A stretch of DNA of 64,000 nucleotides from Chthonobacter rhizosphaerae (GCF_013839525.1 NZ_JACDIS010000005.1:310001-374000), one strand, 5' to 3'. Numbered from the stretch's first letter, positions 28,680 through 38,211 are shown. Made by a program: numbers and translations. Notes: a model not told the origin generated them from the sequence alone.

Positions 28680-29210
28680 ATGGCTGACGTAAATGTCGCG
28701 CAGCGTCCGCGCCTCGTCGAAAAGGCCCCCCGTGCCGCCGGTCCGGCGTCGCCGGAGGGGGCGGGCGCCGCCCTCGATTTCGAGCTGATCGAGCTGATGT
28801 TCTTCGCCTACCGGGATTTCGTCGCCGAGGCGGACGAGACCCTGGCGGAGTTCGGGTTCGGGCGGGCGCACCACCGGGTGCTCCACTTCGTCAACCGGCA
28901 GCCCGGCCTGCGGGTCACCGATCTCCTCGACACCCTGCGCATCACCAAGCAGAGCCTCGGCCGCGTCCTCAAGCAGCTGGTCGACGACGGCTACATCGAG
29001 CAGACCCCCGGGGCGGTCGACCGGCGCGAGCGTCTGCTCGCCCCCACCGAGAAGGGCCGTCGTCTGGCGCTCGATCTCGCCGCCCGGCAGCATGCCCGCA
29101 TCGCCGCCGCCCTCGCGCCGCTCGGGCCGGAGGGCCGCGACGCCGTGCGCGCCTTCCTGGCCGGCATGGTGGACGAGACCCCGCGGCCGCCGCGCGACGT
29201 GGAGACCTGA
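28680..29210 (+). CDS. MarR-family transcriptional regulator
   Basis: The 176-residue protein has a winged-helix DNA-binding domain (residues 45-120): FGRAHHRVLHFVNRQPG, VTDLLDTLRITKQSLGRVLKQL (recognition helix, shown in part of its context) and the wing DGYIEQTPGAVDRRERLLAPTEKG. A dimerisation helix follows. The start is in a locally AT-rich promoter region. A response regulator and kinase follow five and then 13 bases apart, so all three are probably one unit. Confidence 0.9.
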   Translation: MADVNVAQRPRLVEKAPRAAGPASPEGAGAALDFELIELMFFAYRDFVAEADETLAEFGFGRAHHRVLHFVNRQPGLRVTDLLDTLRITKQSLGRVLKQLVDDGYIEQTPGAVDRRERLLAPTEKGRRLALDLAARQHARIAAALAPLGPEGRDAVRAFLAGMVDETPRPPRDVET

Positions 29211-29215
29211 CGCCC

Positions 29216-29932
29216 ATGTCGCTCGCCCGCGGGAAGACGGTCCCGTCCGACGACGCCGCCCATGTGCTCGTGGTCGACGACGACAGCCGCATCCGCCAGC
29301 TCCTCGCCAAGTTCCTCGGCACCAACGGCTTCCGGGTCACCGGCGCCGCCGACGCCACCGAGGCGCGCCAGAAGCTGTCGAGCTTCGACTTCGACCTCCT
29401 GGTCCTCGACGTCATGATGCCCGGGGAGGACGGCCTCAGTCTGGCCGGGTCCCTCCGGCGCGGCAGCGACGTCCCCATCCTGATGCTCACCGCCCGGGCC
29501 GAGGCGGACGACCGGGTGCGCGGCCTGGAGGTCGGCGCCGACGACTACCTGACCAAGCCGTTCGAGCCGCGCGAGCTTCTCCTGCGCATCAACAACCTCC
29601 TGCGCCGCCGGTCGAGCGCGGAGCCGAAGGCCGCGCCGGTGGAGACCATCGCGTTCGGCCGTTTCGTCTTCAACGTGAAGCGAGAGGAACTGCGCGAGGG
29701 CGACGAGGTAGTCCGCCTCACCGACCGGGAACGCCAGCTCCTGACCCTGTTCGCCACCTCGCCGGAGGGCACCGTATCCCGCGAGGCGCTGGCCGGGCCG
29801 GAGGCCGGCGTCGGCGAGCGCAGCGTGGACGTCCAGATCAACCGGCTCCGCCGCAAGATCGAGGACGACCCGGCCAATCCGCTCCACCTCCAGACCGTGC
29901 GCGGCGTCGGCTACCGCCTGCGTTTCGAGTGA
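29216..29932 (+). CDS. OmpR-family response regulator transcription factor
   Basis: The 238-residue protein has a receiver domain with Asp65 in VLDVMMPGEDG and the switch Lys in YLTKPFEPRELL, then a winged-helix domain with LTDRERQLLTLFA and a RGVGYRLRFE end. It is paired with the kinase encoded 13 bases downstream. The MarR-RR-HK order next to ilvE occurs in other rhizobia; the signal is unknown. Confidence 0.93.
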   Translation: MSLARGKTVPSDDAAHVLVVDDDSRIRQLLAKFLGTNGFRVTGAADATEARQKLSSFDFDLLVLDVMMPGEDGLSLAGSLRRGSDVPILMLTARAEADDRVRGLEVGADDYLTKPFEPRELLLRINNLLRRRSSAEPKAAPVETIAFGRFVFNVKREELREGDEVVRLTDRERQLLTLFATSPEGTVSREALAGPEAGVGERSVDVQINRLRRKIEDDPANPLHLQTVRGVGYRLRFE

Positions 29933-29945
29933 CGGAGGACGAGCC

Positions 29946-31496
29946 GTGCCCACGCCGCCCCGCCCGACACCGGACCGCACCGTCGGCGCCACCGCCGGGC
30001 GGGACCGGGCGCTCGACCCGGATGCCGGGCCCGATGCACCGGCCGGCGACGATCCGGCCGCGGACGAGCAGCGCGACGGCGTGGTCGGCCGCGTCCTCGA
30101 AGCCGGGGACGACGGCGCGCGCCTCGTCCGCGAGGGGCTGAGCCGCATCACGCCCTGGCCGCTGGTCGCCCTCTGGAACGGGCTCGCCCGGGCGATCAAC
30201 CGGATCATGCCCAAGGGGCTCCTCGGCCGCTCGCTCCTCATCATCGTGGTTCCGATGGTGATCCTGCAGACCGTGGTCGCCTACGTGTTCATGGACCGCC
30301 ACTGGGAACTGGTCACCGGCCGGCTCTCCGCGGCCGTGGTCCGCGACATCGCCGCCATGGTGGACCTGATCGACAGGGCCCCGCCCGGCGCCGACATCTC
30401 CGAACTTCTGGAGATCGCCGGCCGGCGCATGAACCTCGACATGGAACTGCTCGCCCCGGAGCCGCTGCCGCCACCTCGCCGCCGCGCACTCTTCACGCTG
30501 CTCGACCGCACCTTGTCCCGGCAGATCGAGGCGCAGCTCGGCGTGCCCTACTGGATCGACACCGTCGGCCAGTCCGAGTTCGTGGAGGTCCGGCTCGTCA
30601 TCCCGAAGGGCGTGCTCCGGGTCGTTCTCGACCGGGGGAACGCCTACGCGTCCAACTCGCACATCTTCATCGTCTGGATGGTCTCCACGGCCCTGGTGCT
30701 GATCCTCGTGTCGATCATCTTCATCCGCAACCAGATCAAGCCCATCCAGCGGCTCGCCAACGCCGCCACCGCCTTCGGCAAGGGCCGGCCGGTCGGCGCC
30801 TTCTCGCCCCAGGGCGCCCGCGAGGTCCGCCGCGCCGCCCACGCCTTCATCGAGATGCGCCGCCGGATCGAGCGGCAGATGGAACAGCGCACCACCATGC
30901 TGGCGGGCGTCAGCCATGACCTGCGCACCATTCTCACCCGCTTCCGCCTGGAGCTCGCCCTCCTGCCGGAGGACGAGGAGACGCTAGCGCTCCGCCGCGA
31001 CGTGGACGAGATGGAAGCCATGCTGGAGGCCTACATGGCCTTCGCCAAGAGCGACACCGACGAGGAGGCCCACGAGATCGACGTGGAGGCGGTCATCGCC
31101 GAGGTCGCCGAGCGCGCCGGCGCGGCGGCGCCCATCCCGGTCCGCTTCTCCGGCTCGCCGCTCGTCACCGTCAAGCCCGGCGGCTTCCGCCGGCTCGTCG
31201 GCAACCTTGTCGGCAATGCGGTCCGCTACGGCCGCCGGGTCAGCCTGGAGGCGGAGCACCGGGACGGCTGGCTCACCATCCGGGTGGACGACGACGGCCC
31301 CGGCATCCCGGAAGCCGAGCGGGAGAACGTGTTCAAGCCCTTCTATCGGCTCGACAGCGCCCGCAACCAGGACACCGCCGGCACCGGCCTCGGTCTCGCC
31401 ATAGCCCGCGACATCGCCCGCGGCCACGGCGGCATGGTCCGCCTGGAAACGAGCCCCCTCGGCGGCCTGCGCGCCCTCGTCCGTCTCCCCGGCTGA
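29946..31496 (+). CDS. Sensor histidine kinase
   Basis: The 516-residue protein begins with about 90 unusual Pro/Asp-rich, probably disordered residues, followed by a transmembrane helix (residues 95-116), a periplasmic sensor domain (117-239), a second helix (240-260), HAMP, a dimerisation helix with the phospho-accepting His324 in GVSHDLRTILTR, and an HATPase domain with LVGNLVGNAVRYG, DDGPGIP and GTGLGLAIARDI. It should phosphorylate the regulator encoded directly upstream. Confidence 0.94.
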   Translation: MPTPPRPTPDRTVGATAGRDRALDPDAGPDAPAGDDPAADEQRDGVVGRVLEAGDDGARLVREGLSRITPWPLVALWNGLARAINRIMPKGLLGRSLLIIVVPMVILQTVVAYVFMDRHWELVTGRLSAAVVRDIAAMVDLIDRAPPGADISELLEIAGRRMNLDMELLAPEPLPPPRRRALFTLLDRTLSRQIEAQLGVPYWIDTVGQSEFVEVRLVIPKGVLRVVLDRGNAYASNSHIFIVWMVSTALVLILVSIIFIRNQIKPIQRLANAATAFGKGRPVGAFSPQGAREVRRAAHAFIEMRRRIERQMEQRTTMLAGVSHDLRTILTRFRLELALLPEDEETLALRRDVDEMEAMLEAYMAFAKSDTDEEAHEIDVEAVIAEVAERAGAAAPIPVRFSGSPLVTVKPGGFRRLVGNLVGNAVRYGRRVSLEAEHRDGWLTIRVDDDGPGIPEAERENVFKPFYRLDSARNQDTAGTGLGLAIARDIARGHGGMVRLETSPLGGLRALVRLPG

Positions 31497-31618
31497 GCCT
31501 CCCCGCCCGCGCCCCCCTCGGCCGACCCGCCGGACACGCGTCGACCTCTCGCCCCCCATGACGGGTCGCGACCGACCCGCCGAACATGCGCCGACCTCTT
31601 GAGTCACGCTCCGGCCGT

Positions 31619-31704
31619 CATGGTCCGGTTCATCCGGACCACCCACGCATGGGAACCGCAACGGCACGGAAGAGCGCTTGGGTGGTCCGGCTTCTCGGAC
31701 CATG
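31619..31704. repeat. REP family A inverted pair
   Basis: A GGTCCGG-TTCA-TCCGGACC palindrome at 31619-31648 and an inverted GGTCCGG-type copy at 31681-31704 flank 32 bases. The rest of 31497-31947 has no supported gene; the ychF promoter lies somewhere after the repeat. Confidence 0.8.
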
Positions 31705-31947
31705 ACGAGTGAGTTACCGGCCCGCCGAACTTGCGCTGACCTCTCACCCCTCTCTCAAGCTCCCCCTCCGGACCGTGACCGGCGCGGGGTTGCTCGACGG
31801 TCGCGTAGTCCCGACCCCAGGAGATCGGGCGCGGTCGGCTTCGGCCCCGCCCCGCTATCGCGGCGTGGCGGAGTTGTTCTTGACGGCGGCGGCGCGCTGG
31901 CCCAAACAGCCGGCCAGATCCCGTTCCATCCGAAAGACGTACCTGCC

Positions 31948-33039
31948 ATGGGCTTCAAGTGCGGCATCGTCGGGCTTCCGAACGTCGGAAAGTCCACGCT
32001 CTTCAACGCGCTCACCAAGACGGCGGCCGCCCAGGCGGCGAACTACCCGTTCTGCACCATCGAGCCGAACACCGGCGAGGTGGCCGTGCCGGACCCGCGC
32101 ATGGCGAAGATCGCCGCGCAGGCGAAGTCGGCCCAGATCGTGCCGACCCGGCTGACGTTCGTGGACATCGCGGGCCTCGTGCGCGGCGCCTCCAAGGGCG
32201 AGGGTCTCGGCAACCAGTTCCTCGCCAACATCCGCGAGGTCGACGCCATCGCCCACGTGCTGCGCTGCTTCGAGGACGGCGACATCACCCACGTGGAGGG
32301 CCGCGTCGACCCGGTGGCGGACGCCGACACAGTGGAGACGGAACTGATGCTCGCCGACCTGGACAGCCTGGAGCGGCGGGTCGTGCCGCTGCGCAAGCGC
32401 GCCCAGAACGACAAGGAAGCCAAGGAGCAGGTGGAGCTGATGGACCTCGCCCTGGCCGCTTTGCGCGAGGGCAGGCCGGCCCGCACGGTGGCGGTGCCGA
32501 AGGGTGCCGAGCAGGCTTTCGAGATGCTGAACCTCCTGACCGCCAAGCCGGTGCTCTACGTGTGCAACGTGGAGGAGGCCTCGGCGGCGACCGGAAACCG
32601 GTTCTCCGAGGCGGTGTTCGCCAAGGCGAAGGCCGAGGGCGCCAAGGCGGTGGTGATTTCGGCCGCCATCGAGGCGGAGATCGCCCAGCTCTCCGACGAG
32701 GAGCAGGCGGAGTTCCTGGAGACCATCGGCCTCGAAGAGCCCGGCCTCGACCGGCTGATCCGCGCCGGCTACGACCTCCTCGGCCTCATCACCTACTTCA
32801 CCGCCGGGCCGAAGGAGACCCGCGCCTGGACCATCACCAAGGGCACCAAGGCGCCCCAGGCGGCCGGCGTGATCCACACCGACTTCGAGCGCGGCTTCAT
32901 TCGGGCCCAGACCATCGCCTACGAGGACTACGTCACCTTGGGCGAGGTGAAGGCGAAGGAACTCGGCAAGGCGCGCGACGAAGGCAAGGAGTACGTGGTC
33001 CAGGACGGCGACGTGATGCTGTTCAAGTTCAACACTTGA
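31948..33039 (+). CDS. ychF: Redox-regulated ATPase YchF
   Basis: The 363-residue Obg-like P-loop protein preferentially hydrolyses ATP and associates with ribosomes. G1 is GLPNVGKS (residues 9-16), followed by ANYPFCTIEPN, FVDIAGLVRGASKGEGLGNQ and, near the end, the TGS domain with GVIHTDFERGFIRAQTI. It is complete; the in-frame extension to 31678 upstream is discarded as unconserved. A toxin-antitoxin-like pair follows 42 bases later. Confidence 0.96.
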   Translation: MGFKCGIVGLPNVGKSTLFNALTKTAAAQAANYPFCTIEPNTGEVAVPDPRMAKIAAQAKSAQIVPTRLTFVDIAGLVRGASKGEGLGNQFLANIREVDAIAHVLRCFEDGDITHVEGRVDPVADADTVETELMLADLDSLERRVVPLRKRAQNDKEAKEQVELMDLALAALREGRPARTVAVPKGAEQAFEMLNLLTAKPVLYVCNVEEASAATGNRFSEAVFAKAKAEGAKAVVISAAIEAEIAQLSDEEQAEFLETIGLEEPGLDRLIRAGYDLLGLITYFTAGPKETRAWTITKGTKAPQAAGVIHTDFERGFIRAQTIAYEDYVTLGEVKAKELGKARDEGKEYVVQDGDVMLFKFNT

Positions 33040-33081
33040 TCGGGCGCGCGGGTGCGGTGAAGATCCCTGCGGGGGTGCGTT

Positions 33082-33291
33082 ATGGTTGGTCGTATGAAGC
33101 GCATGCGGGAACGTGATGCACCGGCGCCGCCGGGATACAAGGACGTGGTTCTCCGGCTGCCCGATACGTCGTCCCCGGCGTTCCAGGCCGAATGCCGGAG
33201 ACAGGCGCGCCTGCTGCGCGATGACCCGGCCGAGGCGGACCATGCCGCCTGGGCCGCGGCCGCGGCGGCCGTCCTGGACCTCGATACGTGA
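33082..33291 (+). CDS. MazE-like antitoxin (DUF3018 type)
   Basis: The 69-residue protein resembles the antitoxin MazE-like (DUF3018) family: a basic N-terminus with RMRERD, VVLRLPDTSSPAFQAECRRQARLLRDD (shown elsewhere only in part) and an acidic, Ala-rich C-terminus. Such proteins neutralise a MazF/PemK partner. Its stop overlaps the toxin start by four bases, as in many toxin-antitoxin operons. Confidence 0.75.
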   Translation: MVGRMKRMRERDAPAPPGYKDVVLRLPDTSSPAFQAECRRQARLLRDDPAEADHAAWAAAAAAVLDLDT

Positions 33292-33641
33292 AACGGGGCG
33301 ACGTGGTGACCGTGGCGCTGCAGGGCGACTTCGGCAAGCCGCGGCCGGCGGTGGTCGTCCAGTCCGATCTGTTCGCGGACGCCCCGACGGTGACCCTCGC
33401 GCCGTTCACGTCCCACCTCCGGGATGCGGACCTGATCCGTCACACGGTGGCGCCGTCCGACGGCAACGGGCTGAGGGCGGTGAGCCAGGCGATGATCGAC
33501 AAGCTCTCCACTCTCCCCCGCGACAAGATCGGCCCGGTGATCGGCCGTCTGGACCCGCCGGACATGGAGGCGATAAACCGTCTCCTGGCCGTGTTCCTCG
33601 GCCTGGCGGACCCGCCTTCCTCACTCTACGGACCTGCCTGA
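33288..33641 (+). CDS. MazF/PemK-family toxin (mRNA interferase)
   Basis: The 117-residue protein has PemK/MazF features: RGDVVTVALQGDFGKPRPAVVVQSD (in short, the GD...KPRPAVV motif), TVTLAPFTS, RHTVAPSDGNGL and AMIDKLSTLPRDKIG. MazF toxins cleave RNA at short motifs and are held by the cognate antitoxin. A GTG start overlaps the antitoxin stop. It is full length, so the pair may be active. Confidence 0.86.
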   Translation: MKRGDVVTVALQGDFGKPRPAVVVQSDLFADAPTVTLAPFTSHLRDADLIRHTVAPSDGNGLRAVSQAMIDKLSTLPRDKIGPVIGRLDPPDMEAINRLLAVFLGLADPPSSLYGPA

Positions 33642-33645
33642 CATC

Positions 33646-34392
33646 ATGCCCGCATCCCCGTCCCCCGCCGTCCGCATCGCCATGTGGTCGGGCCCGCGCA
33701 ACATCTCCACCGCCATGATGCGGGCGTTCGAGAACCGGCCGGACTGCGCCGTCTGGGACGAGCCCTTCTACGCCGCCTACCTGAAGGCGACGGGGCTCGG
33801 CCATCCGATGCGGGACGAGATCCTGGCGGCGGACGATACCGATCCGGACGCGGTGGCCGCCCGCGTGGTGGGGCCGGTGCCGGACGGGCGGCCGGTGTTC
33901 TACCAGAAGCACATGACCCACCACATGCTGCCGGCCTTCGACCGCGGCTTCCTGGCGGCCGTCACCAACGCGTTCCTGATCCGCCGGCCGGAAAGCGTGC
34001 TCGCCTCCTACGTGCAGAAGCGCGAGACGGTGACGCTCGACGACATCGGCTTCCGGCAGCAGGCGGAGATCTTCGACGCCGTGGCGGACCGACTGGGCGT
34101 CGCCCCGCCCGTGGTGGAGGGCAACGACGTGCTGACCGACCCGCGCGGCGCGCTGACCCGCCTCTGCGAGGCGGTGGGGATCGGCTTTCGCGACGAGATG
34201 CTGGCCTGGCCGGCTGGACGGCGGGCGAGCGACGGCGTCTGGGCGCCGCACTGGTACCACGCCGTGGAGGCCTCCACCGGCTTCGGCCCGGCGCGACCCG
34301 ACGTGGAGCGGAGCGCGTTGCCCGCCGATCTCGCCCGCATCGCCGAGGCGGCGACGCCCTTCTACGAAAGGCTCGCCGCCCATCGGCTCTGA
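33646..34392 (+). CDS. Sulfotransferase-like protein
   Basis: The 248-residue protein begins IAMWSGPRNISTAMMRAFENR, which matches (in its SGPRNISTAMM core) the 5'-phosphosulfate-binding loop of sulfotransferase-like proteins that some databases associate with branched-chain aminotransferases. AFLIRRPESVLASY is the second PAPS-contact segment. The acceptor is unknown. It starts four bases after the toxin gene, which is probably coincidental packing. The 230 bases downstream hold no gene. Confidence 0.78.
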   Translation: MPASPSPAVRIAMWSGPRNISTAMMRAFENRPDCAVWDEPFYAAYLKATGLGHPMRDEILAADDTDPDAVAARVVGPVPDGRPVFYQKHMTHHMLPAFDRGFLAAVTNAFLIRRPESVLASYVQKRETVTLDDIGFRQQAEIFDAVADRLGVAPPVVEGNDVLTDPRGALTRLCEAVGIGFRDEMLAWPAGRRASDGVWAPHWYHAVEASTGFGPARPDVERSALPADLARIAEAATPFYERLAAHRL

Positions 34393-34623
34393 CGACGGGG
34401 TCGGACGGGCGCTCCGCACGAACGGACCGCCGACAGTGCGTCCGCCGCCGCCCGGTTCCGGCCGCGCCACGCGGTCCGGCCTCTCCCCCGGTCGGGCGTC
34501 GCCCATGCCGGCTTGCCGCCGGGGTCCGGCGCGGGCAGTGTGGGCGCCGCTCGTTTCCTTCAGGCCGCCGGCCGCCCGCCCGGGGCGGGGTCCGCGCGCC
34601 GTCCGACAGACAAGAGGTCGTCC

Positions 34624-35442
34624 ATGCCGCTCCGTTCGCTGAAGCCCCTCGTCCTCGTCGGCGCCGGCAAGATGGGCGGCGCCATGCTGGCCGGCTGGCT
34701 GGCGAACAATCTCGCCGGCGGCGAGACGGTGATCGTCGACCCGAACCTCCATCCGGAGATGGCCGACCTCGTCGCCCGGCACGGCGTGCGCCACGCGGCA
34801 AGCCCGGCGGACGTGGACATCGTGCCGGCCGTGCTCGTGCTGGCCGTGAAGCCGCAGTCGATGGCGGCCGTGCTGCCCGCCGTGAAGCCGCTGGTCGGGC
34901 CGCGGACCGTGGTCATGTCCGTCGCCGCCGGCACGACGCTGCGGACCCTGGCCGCGGGCCTCGGCGACGGGCCGATCGTGCGCGTGATGCCCAACACGCC
35001 GGCGCAGGTCGGTCAGGGCATGGCGGTGGCGGTCGGCAACGGCGCGGTGACGGCGGCGGACCGGACCGTGGTGACCGCCCTGATGGACTCGGTCGGGCGC
35101 ACCGCCTGGGTGGACGACGAAGGCCTGATGGACGCGGTCACCGCCGTGTCGGGCTCCGGGCCGGCCTATGTCTTCCTGCTCGCCGAACATCTCGCCAAGG
35201 CGGGCGAGGCCGCCGGCCTGCCGCCGGACGTGGCGGCGCTCGCGGCGCGCCAGACCGTGGCGGGCGCCGGCGCGCTGCTCGCCGCCTCGCCGCTCGACCC
35301 GGCGACCCTTCGCCAGAACGTCACCTCCCCTGGCGGCACGACCGCGGCGGCGCTCGAGGTCCTGATGGGCGAGAACGGCCTCCTGCCGCTCCTAACCAGG
35401 GCGGTGGAGGCAGCCGCCCGGCGGGGCCGCGAACTCGGCTGA
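34624..35442 (+). CDS. proC: Pyrroline-5-carboxylate reductase
   Basis: The 272-residue enzyme performs the final step of proline synthesis. It has a Rossmann start VLVGAGKMGGAMLAGW, AVKPQSM, VRVMPNTPAQVGQGM and the C-terminal AVSGSGPAYVFLLAE and TVAGAGALL segments. The ATG at 34624 coincides with the beginning of homology. A TetR gene follows 73 bases later, an order seen in other rhizobia. Confidence 0.96.
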   Translation: MPLRSLKPLVLVGAGKMGGAMLAGWLANNLAGGETVIVDPNLHPEMADLVARHGVRHAASPADVDIVPAVLVLAVKPQSMAAVLPAVKPLVGPRTVVMSVAAGTTLRTLAAGLGDGPIVRVMPNTPAQVGQGMAVAVGNGAVTAADRTVVTALMDSVGRTAWVDDEGLMDAVTAVSGSGPAYVFLLAEHLAKAGEAAGLPPDVAALAARQTVAGAGALLAASPLDPATLRQNVTSPGGTTAAALEVLMGENGLLPLLTRAVEAAARRGRELG

Positions 35443-35515
35443 GGCCCGCGTCTTTCCGGCGGACCGCCGGAACCCTATCTGACGGGTACGGAACGCACGC
35501 GCGGGAGACAGCCCC

Positions 35516-36208
35516 ATGGCCAGCAAGGCCGAGGCCCAACGGGCCCGAATCGTGGACGCCTTCGTGGGACGGCTGGCGACCCAGCCGCTCTCAGACATCG
35601 ACCTCAACGACGTGGCCGCCGACGCGGGCGTGACGCTCGCCGACGTGCGCCAGCACTTCGACGGCCGGCTCGCCATCCTGAAGGCCTTCGTCCAGCGCAT
35701 CGATACGGCGGTGCTGTCCGGCGACGATCCGGAGATGCGCGACGAACCGGGCCGCGAGCGGCTCTTCGACGTGCTGATGCGCCGGTTCGACGCCCTGGCC
35801 CCTTACAAGGAGGCGGTGCGCTCCTTGTCGCGGTCGGCGCGGGGCGACGCCGGCACGGCCCTGGCGCTGAACGGGCTGGTGGTGCGGTCCATGGGCTTCA
35901 TGCTGGCGGCCGCGCGCATCTCCACGGCCGGCTCGCTCGGGCGGCTGAAGGCGCAGGGCCTCGCGATCGCCTGGGCGCGCGCGGTGGACACGTGGGTCGA
36001 CGACGACGATCCGGGCCTCGCCAAGACCATGATGACCCTCGACAGGGAACTCTCCCGCGGCGAGCGCTATCTCGACACCGCCGACCGGATCTGGGCGGGC
36101 CTCAAGAGCCTGGACGACCGCCTGTCCGAATGGCGCCGCGGCGGCCGCTCACGGCCGTCGCGCCCCGCGACGGACGACGAGGTGACGAGCCCCGGCGACG
36201 GAATCTAA
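35516..36208 (+). CDS. TetR/AcrR-family transcriptional regulator
   Basis: The 230-residue protein has an N-terminal helix-turn-helix (residues 10-55: IVDAFVGRLATQPLSDIDLN, then VAADAGVTLADVRQHFDG) and a helical ligand domain. The C-terminal 25 residues are basic and Pro-rich. Targets are unknown; it may be in the proC transcript. Confidence 0.84.
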   Translation: MASKAEAQRARIVDAFVGRLATQPLSDIDLNDVAADAGVTLADVRQHFDGRLAILKAFVQRIDTAVLSGDDPEMRDEPGRERLFDVLMRRFDALAPYKEAVRSLSRSARGDAGTALALNGLVVRSMGFMLAAARISTAGSLGRLKAQGLAIAWARAVDTWVDDDDPGLAKTMMTLDRELSRGERYLDTADRIWAGLKSLDDRLSEWRRGGRSRPSRPATDDEVTSPGDGI

Positions 36209-36598
36209 GCCGCGCTCGCCGGCCGCGTCTCTCCGGTCCGATCTGTCGGATCAACACCCCGGACGCGGGGGCGATATCGCGTCCGCGCGCCCGTCCTCCG
36301 GAAACGGAGCGACCGGAAACAGCGCCCGAACGCTGTTCCCGGCCCCCGGAGGTCTTTGGCGGGCTTTCGCCCGAACTCCGAACGCCCGCCCTTGAAAAGA
36401 GGGAGGCGGGTTGCCGGAGCAGGCAAGGACTCGCGAAACAATCGGACTCAATAGACATTCAGGCTCGAAACGAGGAACACACTGCCAGCAGGCCCGAATG
36501 GCGGCATCCACAAGATGGATGAGGCTGTCTTGCATTTACCGCATATCAACGCTGCATGATTATCGGATTTCGCGACTCAACCTTGACCTGAGGCACCC
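36209..36598. other. Intergenic region with low GC and three GANTC sites
   Basis: This 390-base gap contains a GC-rich front and a notably AT-richer end. GACTC occurs at 36429, 36446 and 36574. No ORF was supported. It presumably includes the promoter of the tRNA-binding protein gene. Confidence 0.5.
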
Positions 36599-36955
36599 AT
36601 GTCCGATCAGACGCCCGCCGAGCCCATCAGCTACGACGACTTCCTGAAGGTGGATATCCGCGTCGGCCGGATCGTGACCGCCGAGGTCTTCAAGGAAGCC
36701 CGCAAGCCCGCCTACAAGCTGACCATCGACTTCGGCCCGGAGATCGGCGTCAAGCGCTCCTCCGCCCAGATCACGGTGCACTACAGCCCGGAGGAACTGG
36801 TCGGCCGTCAGGTGCTCGCCGTGGTCAACTTCCCGCCGCGACAGATCGGCCCCATGCGCTCGGAAGTGCTCACGCTCGGCGTCCCGGACGCCGACGGCGC
36901 GGTGGTGCTGATCGGCCCGGGACACGAGGTGCCCCTCGGCGGTCGCCTGTTCTGA
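36599..36955 (+). CDS. CsaA-like tRNA-binding protein
   Basis: The 118-residue protein is a stand-alone tRNA-binding OB fold: [38 protein letters not shown], and [16 protein letters not shown] with GLxLxR-like core. Homologues of CsaA show chaperone and tRNA-binding activity. It is complete at the typical ~110 residues. A partial REP family A unit (36980-37020) follows. Confidence 0.92.
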   Translation: MSDQTPAEPISYDDFLKVDIRVGRIVTAEVFKEARKPAYKLTIDFGPEIGVKRSSAQITVHYSPEELVGRQVLAVVNFPPRQIGPMRSEVLTLGVPDADGAVVLIGPGHEVPLGGRLF

Positions 36956-36979
36956 GGCGACGGACCCGCACCCGCCCGT

Positions 36980-37021
36980 CCTGGTCCGCGCAGGCGGACC
37001 ATCCGCGAAGGCGGACCATCC
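36980..37021. repeat. REP family A, compound copy
   Basis: TGGTCCGCGCAGGCGGACCA is followed at once by a half copy CGCGAAGGCGGACCA, between the tRNA-binding protein and SDR genes. Confidence 0.7.
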
Positions 37022-37047
37022 GGGCCTTCCCCGTCCTCCACCCCCGC

Positions 37048-37815
37048 TCACTCCACGATCCCAACCACGTCCGGCGTCTCCCACGCCAGATGCTGGCCGC
37101 CGTCGAGGGCCAGCATCTGGCCGGTGAAGGAGCGGCTTTCCAGGATGAAGCGCACCGCCGCCGTCACCTCGTCGAGGCTCGGGCCGCGTTTCAGGAGCAC
37201 CCCCTCCATCTGCCGCTGGAAGTCGTCCGCCGACTGGCGGACGTTGGCGAGGGTCGGGCCGGGGCCGATGCCGGCCACCCGCACCCGTGGCGCCAGCGCC
37301 TGGGCGAGCGTCCGGGTGGCATCGAACAGCGCCGATTTCGACAGGCTGTAGGAGAAGAACAGCGGGTTCGGCCGCCACACCCGCTGGTCGATCAGGTTGA
37401 TCACCACGCCCTCCCGCCCGTCCGGCAGGCGGTTGGCGAGATCGCGCGCCAGGAACACCGGCGCGGCGAGGTTCACGGTCATGTGCCGGGCGAACAGCAC
37501 CGGCTCCACGGTCTGCGCCTCGTCCCGCTCGAACAGGGACGCGTTGTTGACCAGCACGTCCACCGGACCGAGCGCCCGCTCGGCCTCCGGGATGATCCGC
37601 GCCACGGCGTCCAGATCGTTGAGGTCCGCCGTCACGATCGCCACCCGGCCCTGGCCGGCGCGGATCTCGTCCGCCACCTCCTCGGCCTCGTCGCGGGAGC
37701 GGTTGCAGTGCAGCGCCACCGCATAGCCCTCGGCCGCCAGGTCGAGCGCAATCGCCCGGCCGATCCGTCGGGCGGCGCCGGTGACCACCGCCACGCCCCG
37801 TTCATGATGGTACAT
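37048..37815 (-). CDS. SDR-family oxidoreductase (pteridine-reductase-like)
   Basis: The 255-residue classical SDR has a nucleotide motif TGAARRIGRAI, LVNNASLF and the active-site YSLSK. The loop before it reads INLIDQRVWRPNPLFFSY, so the usual catalytic Ser position is occupied by Asp/Gln-type residues, as in the pteridine reductase-like subgroup. The substrate is uncertain. The ATG at 37815 begins the homology; the longer frame to 37974 is discarded. Confidence 0.88.
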   Translation of the reverse strand: MYHHERGVAVVTGAARRIGRAIALDLAAEGYAVALHCNRSRDEAEEVADEIRAGQGRVAIVTADLNDLDAVARIIPEAERALGPVDVLVNNASLFERDEAQTVEPVLFARHMTVNLAAPVFLARDLANRLPDGREGVVINLIDQRVWRPNPLFFSYSLSKSALFDATRTLAQALAPRVRVAGIGPGPTLANVRQSADDFQRQMEGVLLKRGPSLDEVTAAVRFILESRSFTGQMLALDGGQHLAWETPDVVGIVE

Positions 37816-38211
37816 GCGATGTCTCCAGAAGCATGGCCCGGACGGCGGGCCGGCGACTCGGCCGCGGCTGCCGCCAGGCACCCGCTCACGCTTCGTCATC
37901 GCAAGGCATACGTAACTGCACGGCCGCCGGTTCAGTTCCGGCCCGATCTTTAAAAATGAACGGTGTTGCACCACGGTCTTGCAAGGTTAACACACGCTTC
38001 ACCATAGCGCTCGGAACCACGAAACTTTCCGCCCCAAGCCGCATTCTCGCCACGGAACGTGACGAACCCGGCCACATTCCGCGTTCAGATATCGAACATT
38101 CCACGGGGGCGCTGCCGTTAACCTTGAGCCGGTGCGCGATCGTGAGAGGCAAGACCGCTGCCGTCCGAGGCCTCCCCGGCGAGCGGTCCGATGTAATGAT
38201 AGGAGTTTGAC
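37816..38211. promoter_or_regulatory. Upstream region of the outer-membrane protein gene
   Basis: This 396-base region has no gene. GGTTAACAC near 37985 and CGTTAACCT near 38116 contain TTAA cores that could be CtrA half-sites, and AGGAGTTTGAC precedes the ATG, giving an AGGAG ribosome-binding site. Promoter boxes were not assigned. Confidence 0.45.
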
